The notes beneath the pieces were generated by a model. It ran no database searches. It saw nothing but the letters and a program-made list of their open reading frames with translations, and was not told where the DNA came from. Positions 8,161 through 15,889 of a DNA stretch of 55,965 nucleotides are shown in pieces. Made by a program: the position numbers and the translations under genes. The stretch comes from Clostridiales bacterium (lineage in GTDB: Bacteria; Bacillota; Clostridia; Oscillospirales; Oscillospiraceae), in assembly GCA_021205695.1 (NCBI GenBank), contig JAJPXB010000036.1, positions 1 to 55,965 on the forward strand, in the 5' to 3' direction. The stretch's first letter is position 1; every line of letters begins with the position of its first letter.

Positions 8161-8969
8161 GCGATGTCTGGCGCCAGGTGTGCTACAGCTATGACGGCTC
8201 CTTTGCCGGATTCCTCACCTGTGCAGACGAGAGCTTTCGCCACCATGAGGAGCCGGTGGCCTTTTGCTCCCCGGAGGAGGAACGCATCTCCCTCTATCCG
8301 GAGCATCCTGTGGAAACGGATCAGCGGCGGGCCAAGGCGTTTTACCGCTGGCTGCGGGAGGGCATCTCCCCGGAGGCCCAGCGCCTGGTGGCCCACGGCT
8401 TTCTCACCTGCATTCCCAATCGGGAGTGCGTCATCTGGCAGTTTATCCAAATGGGCCGAACCGTCGGCCCGGAGGTGACCGGGCATCTGGCGGACCGGCG
8501 GGTGGACGCCCTGTACGCCGCCGTCCGGTACCTTCACAACGAGGCCCATCTGCTCAAGGGCTTCATCCGATTCTCCGACTGCAGGGGGCTCCTGTGGGCG
8601 GAGATCAGCCCCAGGAACCGGGTGCTGCCCCTGCTGCGCCCTCACTTCTGCGCCCGGTTCAACAACGAAACCTTTCTCATCTTCGACACTGTCCACCACG
8701 AGGCGCTGCTCTACGCCCGGGGCCGCTGGGCCATCCGCCCTGTGGACCATATCGATTTTCCCGCAAACGACAGCCGGGAGGAGGACTGTCAGCGGCTGTG
8801 GAAGAAATTTTACGATACCATCTCCATCGAGGGGCGGTACAATCCCAGGCTGCGGATGAGCAACGTCCCCAGGCGCTACTGGGAGCATATGACCGAGCTG
8901 AAGGACGAGCTGTCGGCCGGGCCGTCGTCCTCCTCCCTTTCCGCCCCCGCCTCCAAAGGGAACCCCTGA
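8157..8969 (+). CDS. Putative DNA repair protein, TIGR03915 family (DUF4130)
   Basis: A 270-residue protein, translationally coupled to the radical SAM gene by ATGA at 8157-8160. It opens with the family signature CYSYDGSFAGFLTCADESF and carries the DUF4130-type core with HNEAHLLKGFIRFSD and AEISPRNRVLPLL. Some family members are fused to a uracil-DNA-glycosylase-like domain; this one ends after the DUF4130 core with a short Ser/Pro tail. The pair is presumed to act together on damaged or modified DNA; neither activity is established. Shared SOS-type control with the gene upstream. Confidence 0.85.
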   Translation: MSDVWRQVCYSYDGSFAGFLTCADESFRHHEEPVAFCSPEEERISLYPEHPVETDQRRAKAFYRWLREGISPEAQRLVAHGFLTCIPNRECVIWQFIQMGRTVGPEVTGHLADRRVDALYAAVRYLHNEAHLLKGFIRFSDCRGLLWAEISPRNRVLPLLRPHFCARFNNETFLIFDTVHHEALLYARGRWAIRPVDHIDFPANDSREEDCQRLWKKFYDTISIEGRYNPRLRMSNVPRRYWEHMTELKDELSAGPSSSSLSAPASKGNP

Positions 8970-9039
8970 ACCGGTCGATCGTTTTTTGCACATTTTCCCA
9001 GTTTCGGGCAGAATGCGCTTCGGGGGGAAATTTTGTCGG

Positions 9040-9068
9040 GTATCGCCGCCGCAAATGAACACATCCTA
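9040..9068 (+). promoter_or_regulatory. Possible sigma-G type promoter of the SASP gene
   Basis: GTATC and CATCCTA separated by 17 bases differ by one base each from the forespore sigma-G pattern (GHATR, CATWMTA). It lies 65 bases upstream of a gene class that sigma-G controls in Bacillus. Confidence 0.4.
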
Positions 9069-9132
9069 TACCCAGACAGCCCGGAAACGGGCGGTCTGAG
9101 AAGAAATCTGACAGAGAAGGAGATGTGTTCTT

Positions 9133-9336
9133 ATGTCCAGCAACAGCAATGGTAAGCAGTCCCTGGTCCCTGAGGCCCGCGACGCGCTGAACAAGTTCAA
9201 GATGGAGGCCGCCTCCGAGGTGGGCGTCAACCTGAAGCAGGGCTACAACGGCGACCTGACCTCCCGTCAGGCCGGCTCCGTGGGCGGACAGATGGTCAAG
9301 AAGATGATCGAGGCCTACGAAAACGGCATGAAGTAA
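9133..9336 (+). CDS. Alpha/beta-type small acid-soluble spore protein
   Basis: A 67-residue SASP. Such proteins coat forespore DNA, shift it to an A-like form and protect it from UV and hydrolysis; the GPR protease degrades them at germination. Family marks are the segment ALNKFKMEAASEVGV, which contains the expected GPR cleavage region, and LTSRQAGSVGGQMVKKMIE. AAGGAG precedes ATG 9133. The gene is monocistronic, with a sigma-G-like promoter upstream and a strong hairpin behind. Confidence 0.95.
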   Translation: MSSNSNGKQSLVPEARDALNKFKMEAASEVGVNLKQGYNGDLTSRQAGSVGGQMVKKMIEAYENGMK

Positions 9337-9363
9337 ACGCAGCGTCTCGCCCTGACAGTATGC

Positions 9364-9400
9364 CGGTCCCCCGCCCTGGTTATTCCGGGGCGGGGGACCG
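9364..9400 (+). terminator. Hairpin terminator of the SASP gene
   Basis: A very GC-rich stem (CGGTCCCCCGCCC with GGGCGGGGGACCG) 28 bases after the stop. No T-tract follows. The remaining bases to 9607 hold no gene or other feature I can recognise. Confidence 0.6.
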
Positions 9401-9607
9401 CCCCGTTCTGAGGGCCTTCCCCACTGTCGCCCTCACGGCGCCGGTTTCGTGCGATACATACCATTTTTCCCTGCCGTTTTTCACGTCAAAGATTGTCAAG
9501 ATGTCTCTTGCAAGGCGTCGCATCCCCATCAGGTCGGAGCGGAGTGGCTCTCTGGTAGATTGCCGTCTCTCACAGGCCCGATTCCCATGGGCGTTTTGGA
9601 AAAAGGA

Positions 9608-9636
9608 TTGCCTTTTCCCCGAAAGATGGGTATAAT
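9608..9636 (+). promoter_or_regulatory. Sigma-A promoter of the thioredoxin operon
   Basis: TTGCCT and a perfect TATAAT with 17-base spacing, 34 bases before the trxB start. Confidence 0.75.
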
Positions 9637-9669
9637 AGGGACAAACGAGCGGGCAGGAGGCGAAAACCG

Positions 9670-10521
9670 GTGTACGACATTCTTATCCTCGGCGGCGGCC
9701 CGGCGGGGCTCTCCGCCGCGGTAGCGGCCCAGGGCCGGGGAAAGCGGTGCCTCATCCTCTCCAACCCCGGAGCGCAGAACCCTCTGAGCAGGGCTCCCGC
9801 CGTCCACAACTATCTGGGGCTCCCCGGTCTCAGCGGCGGGGAGCTGATGGAGCGCTTTCTCCGCCACGCCCTGGACATGGGGGCGGAGCTGCGCACCGGG
9901 CGGGTTCTCTCCGCCATGGCCCTGGACGGGACGTTCTATCTCACCGTGGGCAGCGAGGTCTGCGAGGGGCGGAAGCTCATCCTGGCGGGCGGCGTCCAGC
10001 GGGGGCAGAAGTATCCCGGCGAGGAGGCCCTTCTGGGCCGGGGCGTCAGCTACTGCGCCACCTGTGACGGGATGCTCTACCGGAAAAAGTCGGTCATCGT
10101 CATCGGCCGGGCCAAGGACGCCCCCCTGGAGGCCAACTATCTCCGGGAAATCGGCTGTCAGGTGACCTATCTCAGTCCCACCCCGCCGGTGGGGCTCCGG
10201 GAGGACATCCCCTTTCTCCGGGCGGGGCGCATCTCCATTTTGGGAGAGGCCGCCGTCACCGGCGTGGACGCAGAGGGCGCGGTTCTGCCCTGCGACGGGG
10301 TGTTCGTCCTCCGGGAGTCGGTGGCCCCCGCCGACCTGCTCCCCGGGCTGGAGGTACGGGGCGGCTACATCGCCGTGAGCCGTCAGATGGAAACCAATCT
10401 CCCCGGCGTCTACGCCGCAGGGGACTGCACAGGAAAGCCCTTACAGATCGCCAAGGCGGTGGGCGAGGGTCTGATCGCCGGAGAGACGGCGGCAGAGGCG
10501 CTGGAGGCGGAGAACGCCTGA
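9670..10521 (+). CDS. trxB: Thioredoxin reductase-like flavoprotein
   Basis: A 283-residue FAD-dependent disulfide reductase. The FAD-binding GGGPAG lies at residues 8-13, the redox pair is CATCD around residues 129-133, and the second FAD motif ends with YAAGDCTG near 250-257. The middle segment that binds the pyridine nucleotide in canonical TrxB (usually GGGNSA) reads VIVIGRAKDA, so the electron donor may differ from NADPH; ferredoxin-linked relatives exist. GTG 9670 follows AGGAGG by 9 bases. The directly following thioredoxin gene is its likely substrate. Confidence 0.85.
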   Translation: MYDILILGGGPAGLSAAVAAQGRGKRCLILSNPGAQNPLSRAPAVHNYLGLPGLSGGELMERFLRHALDMGAELRTGRVLSAMALDGTFYLTVGSEVCEGRKLILAGGVQRGQKYPGEEALLGRGVSYCATCDGMLYRKKSVIVIGRAKDAPLEANYLREIGCQVTYLSPTPPVGLREDIPFLRAGRISILGEAAVTGVDAEGAVLPCDGVFVLRESVAPADLLPGLEVRGGYIAVSRQMETNLPGVYAAGDCTGKPLQIAKAVGEGLIAGETAAEALEAENA

Positions 10522-10554
10522 CCCACCGAAACACAGACAGAAAGGAAAATCGAT

Positions 10555-10878
10555 ATGTCCGAGCTGATTCATTTCAATCAAAAGACCTTTGTGGACGCCG
10601 TCAGCGCCGGAGGCGTGGTGGTAGTGGATTTCTGGGCCACCTGGTGCGGCCCCTGCCGGATGATCGCCCCGGCCATCGAGCGCCTGGCGGACGAGTTCGC
10701 CGGACGCGCCACGGTGGGCAAGGTGGACGTGGACCAGGAGGATGCGCTGGCCGCCGCCTATGGCATTATGAGCATCCCCTGCGTCATCGTCTTTCAGAAC
10801 GGACAGGAGTTCCGGCGGCTCGTGGGCGCACAGCCCTATGAGAACCTTGCCGGTCTGGTCCGGTCTGCACTGGGGTGA
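10555..10878 (+). CDS. trxA: Thioredoxin
   Basis: A 107-residue thioredoxin with the active site WCGPC near residues 30-34, the cis-proline in MSIPCVIVF, and normal length. It reduces disulfides in cytosolic proteins and would be recharged by the flavoprotein encoded 33 bases upstream. AAAGGA precedes ATG 10555. A Cys (SIPC) replaces the usual Thr after the cis-proline position, a minor oddity. Confidence 0.95.
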   Translation: MSELIHFNQKTFVDAVSAGGVVVVDFWATWCGPCRMIAPAIERLADEFAGRATVGKVDVDQEDALAAAYGIMSIPCVIVFQNGQEFRRLVGAQPYENLAGLVRSALG

Positions 10879-10890
10879 GGTGCTGGCGTC

Positions 10891-11415
10891 ATGGAGAACA
10901 ACTCCTTTTGTGAAGTCCTGGTCAAGGTCAAGCCGACCAAGTGGGAGAATTTCCTCAGCAAAGCCCTGTGGGTGCTCACCTTTGTCTATCTGGCTCTGGG
11001 CCTGATTTATATCATCTTCCTGGCATTCTTTCTGGTCTTTCTCATCGCCGCTCTGCTCTATCGGCGGCATCTGCGCCTGGAGTACGAGTATCAGTACCTG
11101 GACGGCGGTCTTCGTATCGACCGGATCAAAAACCGCTCCAAGCGGAAAAAGCTGGGGGTGTACTCCATGGAAAACCTGACGGTCATGGCCCCGGAGGGCC
11201 ACGACCGGCTGTCCCCCTACACCAATCGGAAGGAGCTGAAGGTGCTGGACTACAGCAGCCACGACCCCACGGCGGAGCTGCGGTACATCCTGGTGTTCCA
11301 GGGAGGCGGCGTCATCCAGCTGCTCCTGCTGGAGCCGACCCAGGCCATGGTACAGGCCATGTGGCGGGCGGCCCCCAGCAAGGTGGTGCGCAAGGCGATG
11401 CTGCCCGGGCAATGA
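10891..11415 (+). CDS. Small membrane protein of unknown function (DUF6106-like)
   Basis: A 174-residue protein with one long hydrophobic stretch or hairpin (about residues 24-56: LTFVYLALGLIYIIFLAFF and what follows), then a mixed soluble domain containing KNRSKRKKLGVYSMENL. The pattern resembles the DUF6106 family of Clostridia; I am not certain of that assignment. It follows trxA by 12 bases and probably belongs to the same transcript. No catalytic motif is visible. Function unknown. Confidence 0.7.
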   Translation: MENNSFCEVLVKVKPTKWENFLSKALWVLTFVYLALGLIYIIFLAFFLVFLIAALLYRRHLRLEYEYQYLDGGLRIDRIKNRSKRKKLGVYSMENLTVMAPEGHDRLSPYTNRKELKVLDYSSHDPTAELRYILVFQGGGVIQLLLLEPTQAMVQAMWRAAPSKVVRKAMLPGQ

Positions 11416-11451
11416 CGGGGCGTCCGTCTCCGCGCCACAACGGAGGATGAC

Positions 11452-11490
11452 AAAAAATCCCGCAGAACCACCGCCTCAGTGATTCTGCGG
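11452..11490 (-). terminator. Intrinsic terminator downstream of a tRNA-like end
   Basis: On the minus strand the arms CCGCAGAA and TTCTGCGG, plus an inner CACTG/CGGTG pairing, form a stem followed by six Ts. It lies directly downstream of the tRNA-like 3' end at 11497 and looks like the native terminator of a tRNA gene. Confidence 0.75.
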
Positions 11491-11496
11491 AATCAA

Positions 11497-11531
11497 TGGC
11501 ACCGAAGAGACCCGAACCCCCGGCCTCTTGG
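11497..11531 (-). other. tRNA 3'-end fragment, probable old attachment site
   Basis: Read on the minus strand, CCAAG-AGGCC-GGGGG-TTCGGGT-CTCTT-CGGTGCC-A has the spacing of tRNA positions 39-73: anticodon stem, five-base variable loop, T arm, acceptor strand. The T stem uses three G-U pairs and T-loop base 58 is G instead of A, so it may be degenerate. Upstream of it the expected 5' half of a tRNA is absent. By analogy with the site at 32862 it is taken as the chromosomal 3' end left where an element inserted. The tRNA identity cannot be fixed. Confidence 0.5.
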
Positions 11532-11588
11532 AATCGTGAAACGCTGCTTTCGGTCTGTGCCCCGGCAGCGCAGCACACACAGCTTCCA

Positions 11589-11655
11589 GCCACGAATCAC
11601 GAATATTAAGGCGGTAACTTCCCCTTTGGGAAATTGCCGCTTTTTCCTTTTGGGC
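11589..11655 (+). repeat. Copy A of an ICE left-end segment
   Basis: Starts GCCACGAAT, then GGCGGTAACTTCCC pairs with GGGAAATTGCCGC and runs into TTTTTCCTTTTGGGC. The same order and nearly the same bases occur at 33169-33227 inside the left end of the intact ICE. Here no ICE genes follow, so it looks like a leftover element end. Together with the tRNA fragment and the two terminators it accounts for the gene-free stretch 11416-11808. Confidence 0.65.
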
Positions 11656-11743
11656 TGAAAAACGACTTTATCCTCTCGTCGGCGTCATGCGCGTAAAATT
11701 CGCCGCATTTGCTCCGAGCGCCTGTCGCTTTTCGAAGGACTCA

Positions 11744-11773
11744 GGGGAGGCTGCGCATACGCACAGCCTCCCC
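11744..11773 (-). terminator. Hairpin downstream of the nucleoside importer operon
   Basis: A perfect 10-bp GC-rich stem (GGGGAGGCTG with CAGCCTCCCC) lies 36 bases past the last permease gene of the minus-strand operon. No clear T-tract follows. Confidence 0.55.
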
Positions 11774-11808
11774 CGGAAATCGCTTTTGATACGCTTTGGA
11801 CGGGCCGC

Positions 11809-12819
11809 TTACCTCTGTCCCTTGTCGTAGGGGATACCCTCTGCCTTGGGCGCTCTGGACTTCTTGGAGGTGAAGGCCAGGACGATCAGGGTGACCAGGT
11901 AGGGCAGCAGGCGGTAGAAGTAGGAGCTGATGCCCAGGTTGCTGAGCACCTCGATGCTGGAATAAGAGGCGGCGATGTACTTGAACAGGCCGAACAGCAG
12001 CGCCGCGCCGGCGATGTTCAGCGGCTTCCAGTTGCCGAAGATCATGACGGCCAGGGCCAGGAAGCCGAAGCCTGCCACGTCGCCGTTGGCGGAGCAGCCC
12101 GCAGTGGTCAGGGCATAGACGAAGCCGCCCAGACCTGCCAGCGCGCCGGAGATGGTAGTGCCTGCGTACCGCATCCGGTACACGTTGATGCCCAGGGAAT
12201 CTGCCGCCTGCGGATTCTCGCCGCAGGAGCGGAGGCGCAGGCCGAACCGGGTCTTGTACAGCAGGATGGAGAGGATCACAAACAGGAGGATACAGACATA
12301 GGTTGCCAGATACACCTTGTTGATGAGGATCTCCAGAATGGGATTCAGCTCCGTGGAGCTGTCGATGCCCAGGGTGGACTTCTTGATCATGAACCAGCTG
12401 GCGGCGTCGCCCTCAGCCATATAGAGCGTGCTCTGGTTGGCCAGGATACGGATGAGGAACAGGACCAGGGCGGGGGCCATCAGGTTCAACGCGGTGCCGC
12501 CGATGGTCTGGTCCGCCTTCAGGTTGACCGAGGCGAAGCTCAGCAGCAGGGAGAAAACTGCGCCCAGGATAGCGGACACCAGCATGGCCAGCAGCTCAAA
12601 CCCCTGCAGGGCGAGCCAGTCGCCGTTGGCCTTGGCCTCTGCGAACCAGCCCCACTCCTGGACCACACGGACGAACCACACGCCCACGAAGGCGCCGAAG
12701 ATCATAATGCCTTCCAGTGCCAGGTTGATGATACCGCTGCGCTCGGCAAACACACCGGCCAGGGCGACGATCATCAGGGGAACGGCGTATAACAGCGTTT
12801 TTTGAATCAGGTCTACCAT
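11809..12819 (-). CDS. nupQ: ABC transporter permease, BMP/nucleoside type (NupQ-like)
   Basis: A 336-residue inner-membrane permease of the BPD_transp_2 group with 8-9 hydrophobic segments, used with BMP-type lipoproteins for nucleoside import. Family marks are the early segment ERSGIINLALEGIM and GENPQAADSLGINVYRMR, the cytoplasmic loop that meets the ATPase. ATG 12819 is chosen with GGAG 10 bases upstream; an in-frame TTG at 12825 is less likely. It starts 2 bases after the previous gene's stop, as the last gene of a four-gene minus-strand operon. Confidence 0.88.
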   Translation of the reverse strand: MVDLIQKTLLYAVPLMIVALAGVFAERSGIINLALEGIMIFGAFVGVWFVRVVQEWGWFAEAKANGDWLALQGFELLAMLVSAILGAVFSLLLSFASVNLKADQTIGGTALNLMAPALVLFLIRILANQSTLYMAEGDAASWFMIKKSTLGIDSSTELNPILEILINKVYLATYVCILLFVILSILLYKTRFGLRLRSCGENPQAADSLGINVYRMRYAGTTISGALAGLGGFVYALTTAGCSANGDVAGFGFLALAVMIFGNWKPLNIAGAALLFGLFKYIAASYSSIEVLSNLGISSYFYRLLPYLVTLIVLAFTSKKSRAPKAEGIPYDKGQR

Positions 12820-12821
12820 GA

Positions 12822-14153
12822 TCAATCGTCTCCTTTCACAGTCTGTTGAACCGCAGCTTCCGGTTCCGTATCGTCTCCCGTGGGCGGCGCGGCGTCCGGT
12901 TCCGTATCGTCTCCCGTGGGCGGTGCGGCATCCGATGCGGAAGCGGCGGCCGCAGCGGGCTCGTCCTTATGCTTCTTCCGGGTGGTGAGCATCTGCTTGA
13001 TGACCAGGGAGAAGGCGCTGAGGTAGACGATGACGGCGATAATGACATCGGTGATGTACTCGTTGTAGGCGGTCAGGTTGGTCAGCTGCAGACCGCAGAT
13101 GTCCAGCATGGACATGAACATGGCGGTAAAGATGACGCCGATGGGATTGTTGGCCGCCAGCAGCGCCACGGGGATGCCGTTGAATCCGGCGTCCGGGAGA
13201 GACTGGTAGGTAGACCAGAAGAACTCGGTGTTGCCGGAGAGGTAATACAGAGCGGCGCCCGTCCCCGCCAGAGCGCCGGCGATGGCCATGGACAGGACGA
13301 TGTTCCGCTTGTCGGAGATGCCCGCATACCGGGCTGCATGGCGGTTGCTGCCGCAGGCCTTGAGCTGATAGCCAAGGGTGGTCTTGCTCATGAGGATGTA
13401 AATCAGAATGGCAATGACGATGGCAATGACGATGCCTCCGTTGACCTGGGAGTCGGGGAAGATCTTGTCCAGCCCCAGCTTTGCCGTGGCCACGTCGTTG
13501 TAGCTGGTCTTGTAGATGTAGCCGGTCTTGCCGGACTCCAGCGTGTTGCGCAGGGCGCTGCCGTCAAAGACCCAGGTGACCAGGTTGGCGGCGATCCAGT
13601 TGCACATAATGCACGCCAGCACCTCGTTGATGTTCAGGTAAGCCTTGACCAGGCCGGGAATCGCGCCCCAGATGGCTCCGGCCAGCATACCGGCCAGGAA
13701 GGCCAGCACCCACACCAGCCAGGAGGGGACGGTGCCGCCCTCATACAGGGTGGAGGTGGAGGTGGGGATGCTCAGGGCCACATACAGGGTCGCCGCAGTG
13801 CCCATCAGGTACTGCCCAGGGGCGCCGATGTTGAACAGGCCGGTCTTTTGGGCGATGGCCACGGAGAGGCCAGTCATGATCAGGGGGAAGGCCCGGAAGA
13901 GCATATTGCCCAGATTGGTGGAGTTGAAGCCGAAGGTCAGATTGCCTGCTGCGTCACGGCCGGTGCTGAACAGGCCGCCGAACACCAGCTGGATGCCCTC
14001 GCCCACGCTGTTGATGCCCAGGGAGGAGGTGCAGGCGCCCACGATGACGATGATGATGCTGCCCACGACCATGCCGATGATGATGGAAATGATGGAGGAC
14101 AGGACGGTCTTGGTGCCGTCCTTGGCATACAGTTTGGAAAGCCGCTCTTTCAT
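12822..14153 (-). CDS. nupP: ABC transporter permease, BMP/nucleoside type (NupP-like)
   Basis: A 443-residue permease with about nine membrane segments and the cytoplasmic loop KACGSNRHAARYAGIS that contacts the ATPase. It pairs with the NupQ-like permease downstream to form the membrane channel. Unusually, the C-terminus is extended by a cytoplasmic Ala/Pro/Asp tail in which a 13-residue unit (DAAPPTGDDTEPD) is repeated; the DNA of the unit (39 bp) is nearly identical, so the tail grew by tandem duplication. The start overlaps the ATPase stop (ATGA). Confidence 0.88.
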   Translation of the reverse strand: MKERLSKLYAKDGTKTVLSSIISIIIGMVVGSIIIVIVGACTSSLGINSVGEGIQLVFGGLFSTGRDAAGNLTFGFNSTNLGNMLFRAFPLIMTGLSVAIAQKTGLFNIGAPGQYLMGTAATLYVALSIPTSTSTLYEGGTVPSWLVWVLAFLAGMLAGAIWGAIPGLVKAYLNINEVLACIMCNWIAANLVTWVFDGSALRNTLESGKTGYIYKTSYNDVATAKLGLDKIFPDSQVNGGIVIAIVIAILIYILMSKTTLGYQLKACGSNRHAARYAGISDKRNIVLSMAIAGALAGTGAALYYLSGNTEFFWSTYQSLPDAGFNGIPVALLAANNPIGVIFTAMFMSMLDICGLQLTNLTAYNEYITDVIIAVIVYLSAFSLVIKQMLTTRKKHKDEPAAAAASASDAAPPTGDDTEPDAAPPTGDDTEPEAAVQQTVKGDD

Positions 14154-15703
14154 GCGCCTCTGGCCTCCTTTCCGCTCTGACGTTTTGCGCCGGCCATGTA
14201 GAGGCCCAGCTCCTGAACGTCGGTCTTTTTCGGGTCAAGCTCGCCCACGATCTCACCCTCGTACATGACCAGGATGCGGTCGCTCAGGCTCATGACCTCG
14301 TCCAGCTCCAGGGAGATCAGCAGGATGGCATGGCCCCGGTCACGGGCCGCCACGAGCTGGCCATGGATGTACTCGATAGCGCCCACGTCCAGGCCGCGGG
14401 TGGGCTGGACGGCCATAATCAGGGGCTTATCCCGATCCAGCTCCCGGGCGATGATCGCCTTCTGCTGGTTGCCGCCGGACATACTTCTGGCGGTGGTGAT
14501 GGAGCCCTGTCCGGAGCGGACGTCATACTGTTCGATGAGCCGGTCGGAGTACTCCCGCACGGCGGGGGCGTTGATGAAGCCGAAGTGCTGGAACTGGGGC
14601 TCCTGGAATCGCTGGAGCACCATATTCTGCTCCAGCGTGAAGTCCAGAATCAGACCATGCTTGTGCCGGTCCTCGGGGATATGGCTCATATTCTCTCCCC
14701 GCTGGCGGATGGTGGCGTGAGAGATGTCCTTCCCGCAGAGGGTGACGGTGCCGCCGGAGCTCTTCTCCAGACCGGTCAGCCCGTAGACCAACTCGCTCTG
14801 GCCGTTGCCGTCGATACCGGCGATGCAGACGATCTCCCCTGCCCGCACGTCAAAGGAGACGCCGTTGACCGCGTTGCGCTTGTGGGTGGTAGAGGGGACG
14901 GTCAGATTCTCCACATGGAGAACGGTGTCCGTGGGCTTCGCCTCGTCCTTGACCACCTCCAGCTGCACCGGACGGCCCACCATCATGTTGGACAGGCTCT
15001 GTTTGTCGGTGTCCTTGGTATTCACGGTGCCGATGCACTTGCCCTTCCGGAGTACCGTGACCCGGTCGGCCACCGTCATGATCTCGTTGAGCTTGTGGGA
15101 GATGAACAGGATGCTCTTGCCCTCGTCGGCGAAGGCCCGCATAGTGACCAGCAGCTCGTCGATCTCCTGGGGGGTGAGGACGGCGGTGGGCTCGTCGAAG
15201 ATCAGGATCTCGTTGTCCCGATACAGCATTTTCAGGATCTCTACCCGCTGCTGCATGCCCACGGTGATGTCCTCTACCCTGGCGTCCAGGTCCACCTTCA
15301 GGCCGTACTTCTCGGAGATGGCCTCCACCTTTTTCCGGGCCTCCTTTTTCTGGAGGAATCCCAGCTTGGTGGTCTCTGCGCCGAGGATGATGTTGTCCAG
15401 GACGGTGAACACCTCGATGAGCTTGAAGTGCTGGTGAACCATGCCGATCCCCAGGGCGGTGGCGTCGTTGGGGTCGTTGATCTTGACCTCCTGGCCGTTT
15501 TTCTTAATGACGCCCTTCTCCGGCTGATACAAGCCGAAAAGGACGCTCATCAGCGTGGATTTTCCCGCACCGTTTTCGCCCAGCAGCGCATGAACCTCTC
15601 CCCGGCGAAGCTGGAGGGTGATGTCGTCGTTGGCGATAATGCCGGGAAACTCCTTTGTGATGTGGAGCATCTCAATGACATTGTCTGGTTGCACAGTTTT
15701 CAT
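14150..15703 (-). CDS. nupO: ABC transporter ATPase, BMP/nucleoside type (NupO-like)
   Basis: A 517-residue protein with two fused nucleotide-binding domains, as in sugar and nucleoside importers (RbsA/YufO type). The first domain has GENGAGKST and the signature-like ITVGMQQRVEILK with LIFDEPTAVL; the second has the degenerate P-loop GIDGNGQSE and signature SGGNQQKAIIARE. ATG 15703 is preceded by AGGAAAGAGGG; a GTG at 15724 is in frame but would put that site inside the gene. The degenerate second P-loop is normal for this family. It energises the NupP/NupQ permease pair. Confidence 0.92.
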   Translation of the reverse strand: MKTVQPDNVIEMLHITKEFPGIIANDDITLQLRRGEVHALLGENGAGKSTLMSVLFGLYQPEKGVIKKNGQEVKINDPNDATALGIGMVHQHFKLIEVFTVLDNIILGAETTKLGFLQKKEARKKVEAISEKYGLKVDLDARVEDITVGMQQRVEILKMLYRDNEILIFDEPTAVLTPQEIDELLVTMRAFADEGKSILFISHKLNEIMTVADRVTVLRKGKCIGTVNTKDTDKQSLSNMMVGRPVQLEVVKDEAKPTDTVLHVENLTVPSTTHKRNAVNGVSFDVRAGEIVCIAGIDGNGQSELVYGLTGLEKSSGGTVTLCGKDISHATIRQRGENMSHIPEDRHKHGLILDFTLEQNMVLQRFQEPQFQHFGFINAPAVREYSDRLIEQYDVRSGQGSITTARSMSGGNQQKAIIARELDRDKPLIMAVQPTRGLDVGAIEYIHGQLVAARDRGHAILLISLELDEVMSLSDRILVMYEGEIVGELDPKKTDVQELGLYMAGAKRQSGKEARGA

Positions 15704-15830
15704 CCCTCTTTCCTGTGTTGCCACGTTGTAGAATGCAATTCAAATTTTAACATACAACTTTTGAAAAAGCAATGGTTTACAGGAGAAACATTAAAATTTC
15801 AGGATACAAATGTCCCAAAAAGCGGAAAAG

Positions 15831-15858
15831 CGGGGAGGATGCAAGCGCATCCTCCCCG
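15831..15858 (-). terminator. Terminator after the BMP lipoprotein gene
   Basis: A perfect 12-bp stem (CGGGGAGGATGC with GCATCCTCCCCG, loop AAGC) is followed on the minus strand by CTTTTCCGCTTTTT. It lies between the lipoprotein gene and the ATPase gene, so it likely keeps the binding protein in excess over the transporter. Confidence 0.75.
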
Positions 15859-15889
15859 CTGCATTGCGGAGCTTCTATTGAGACAGAAA

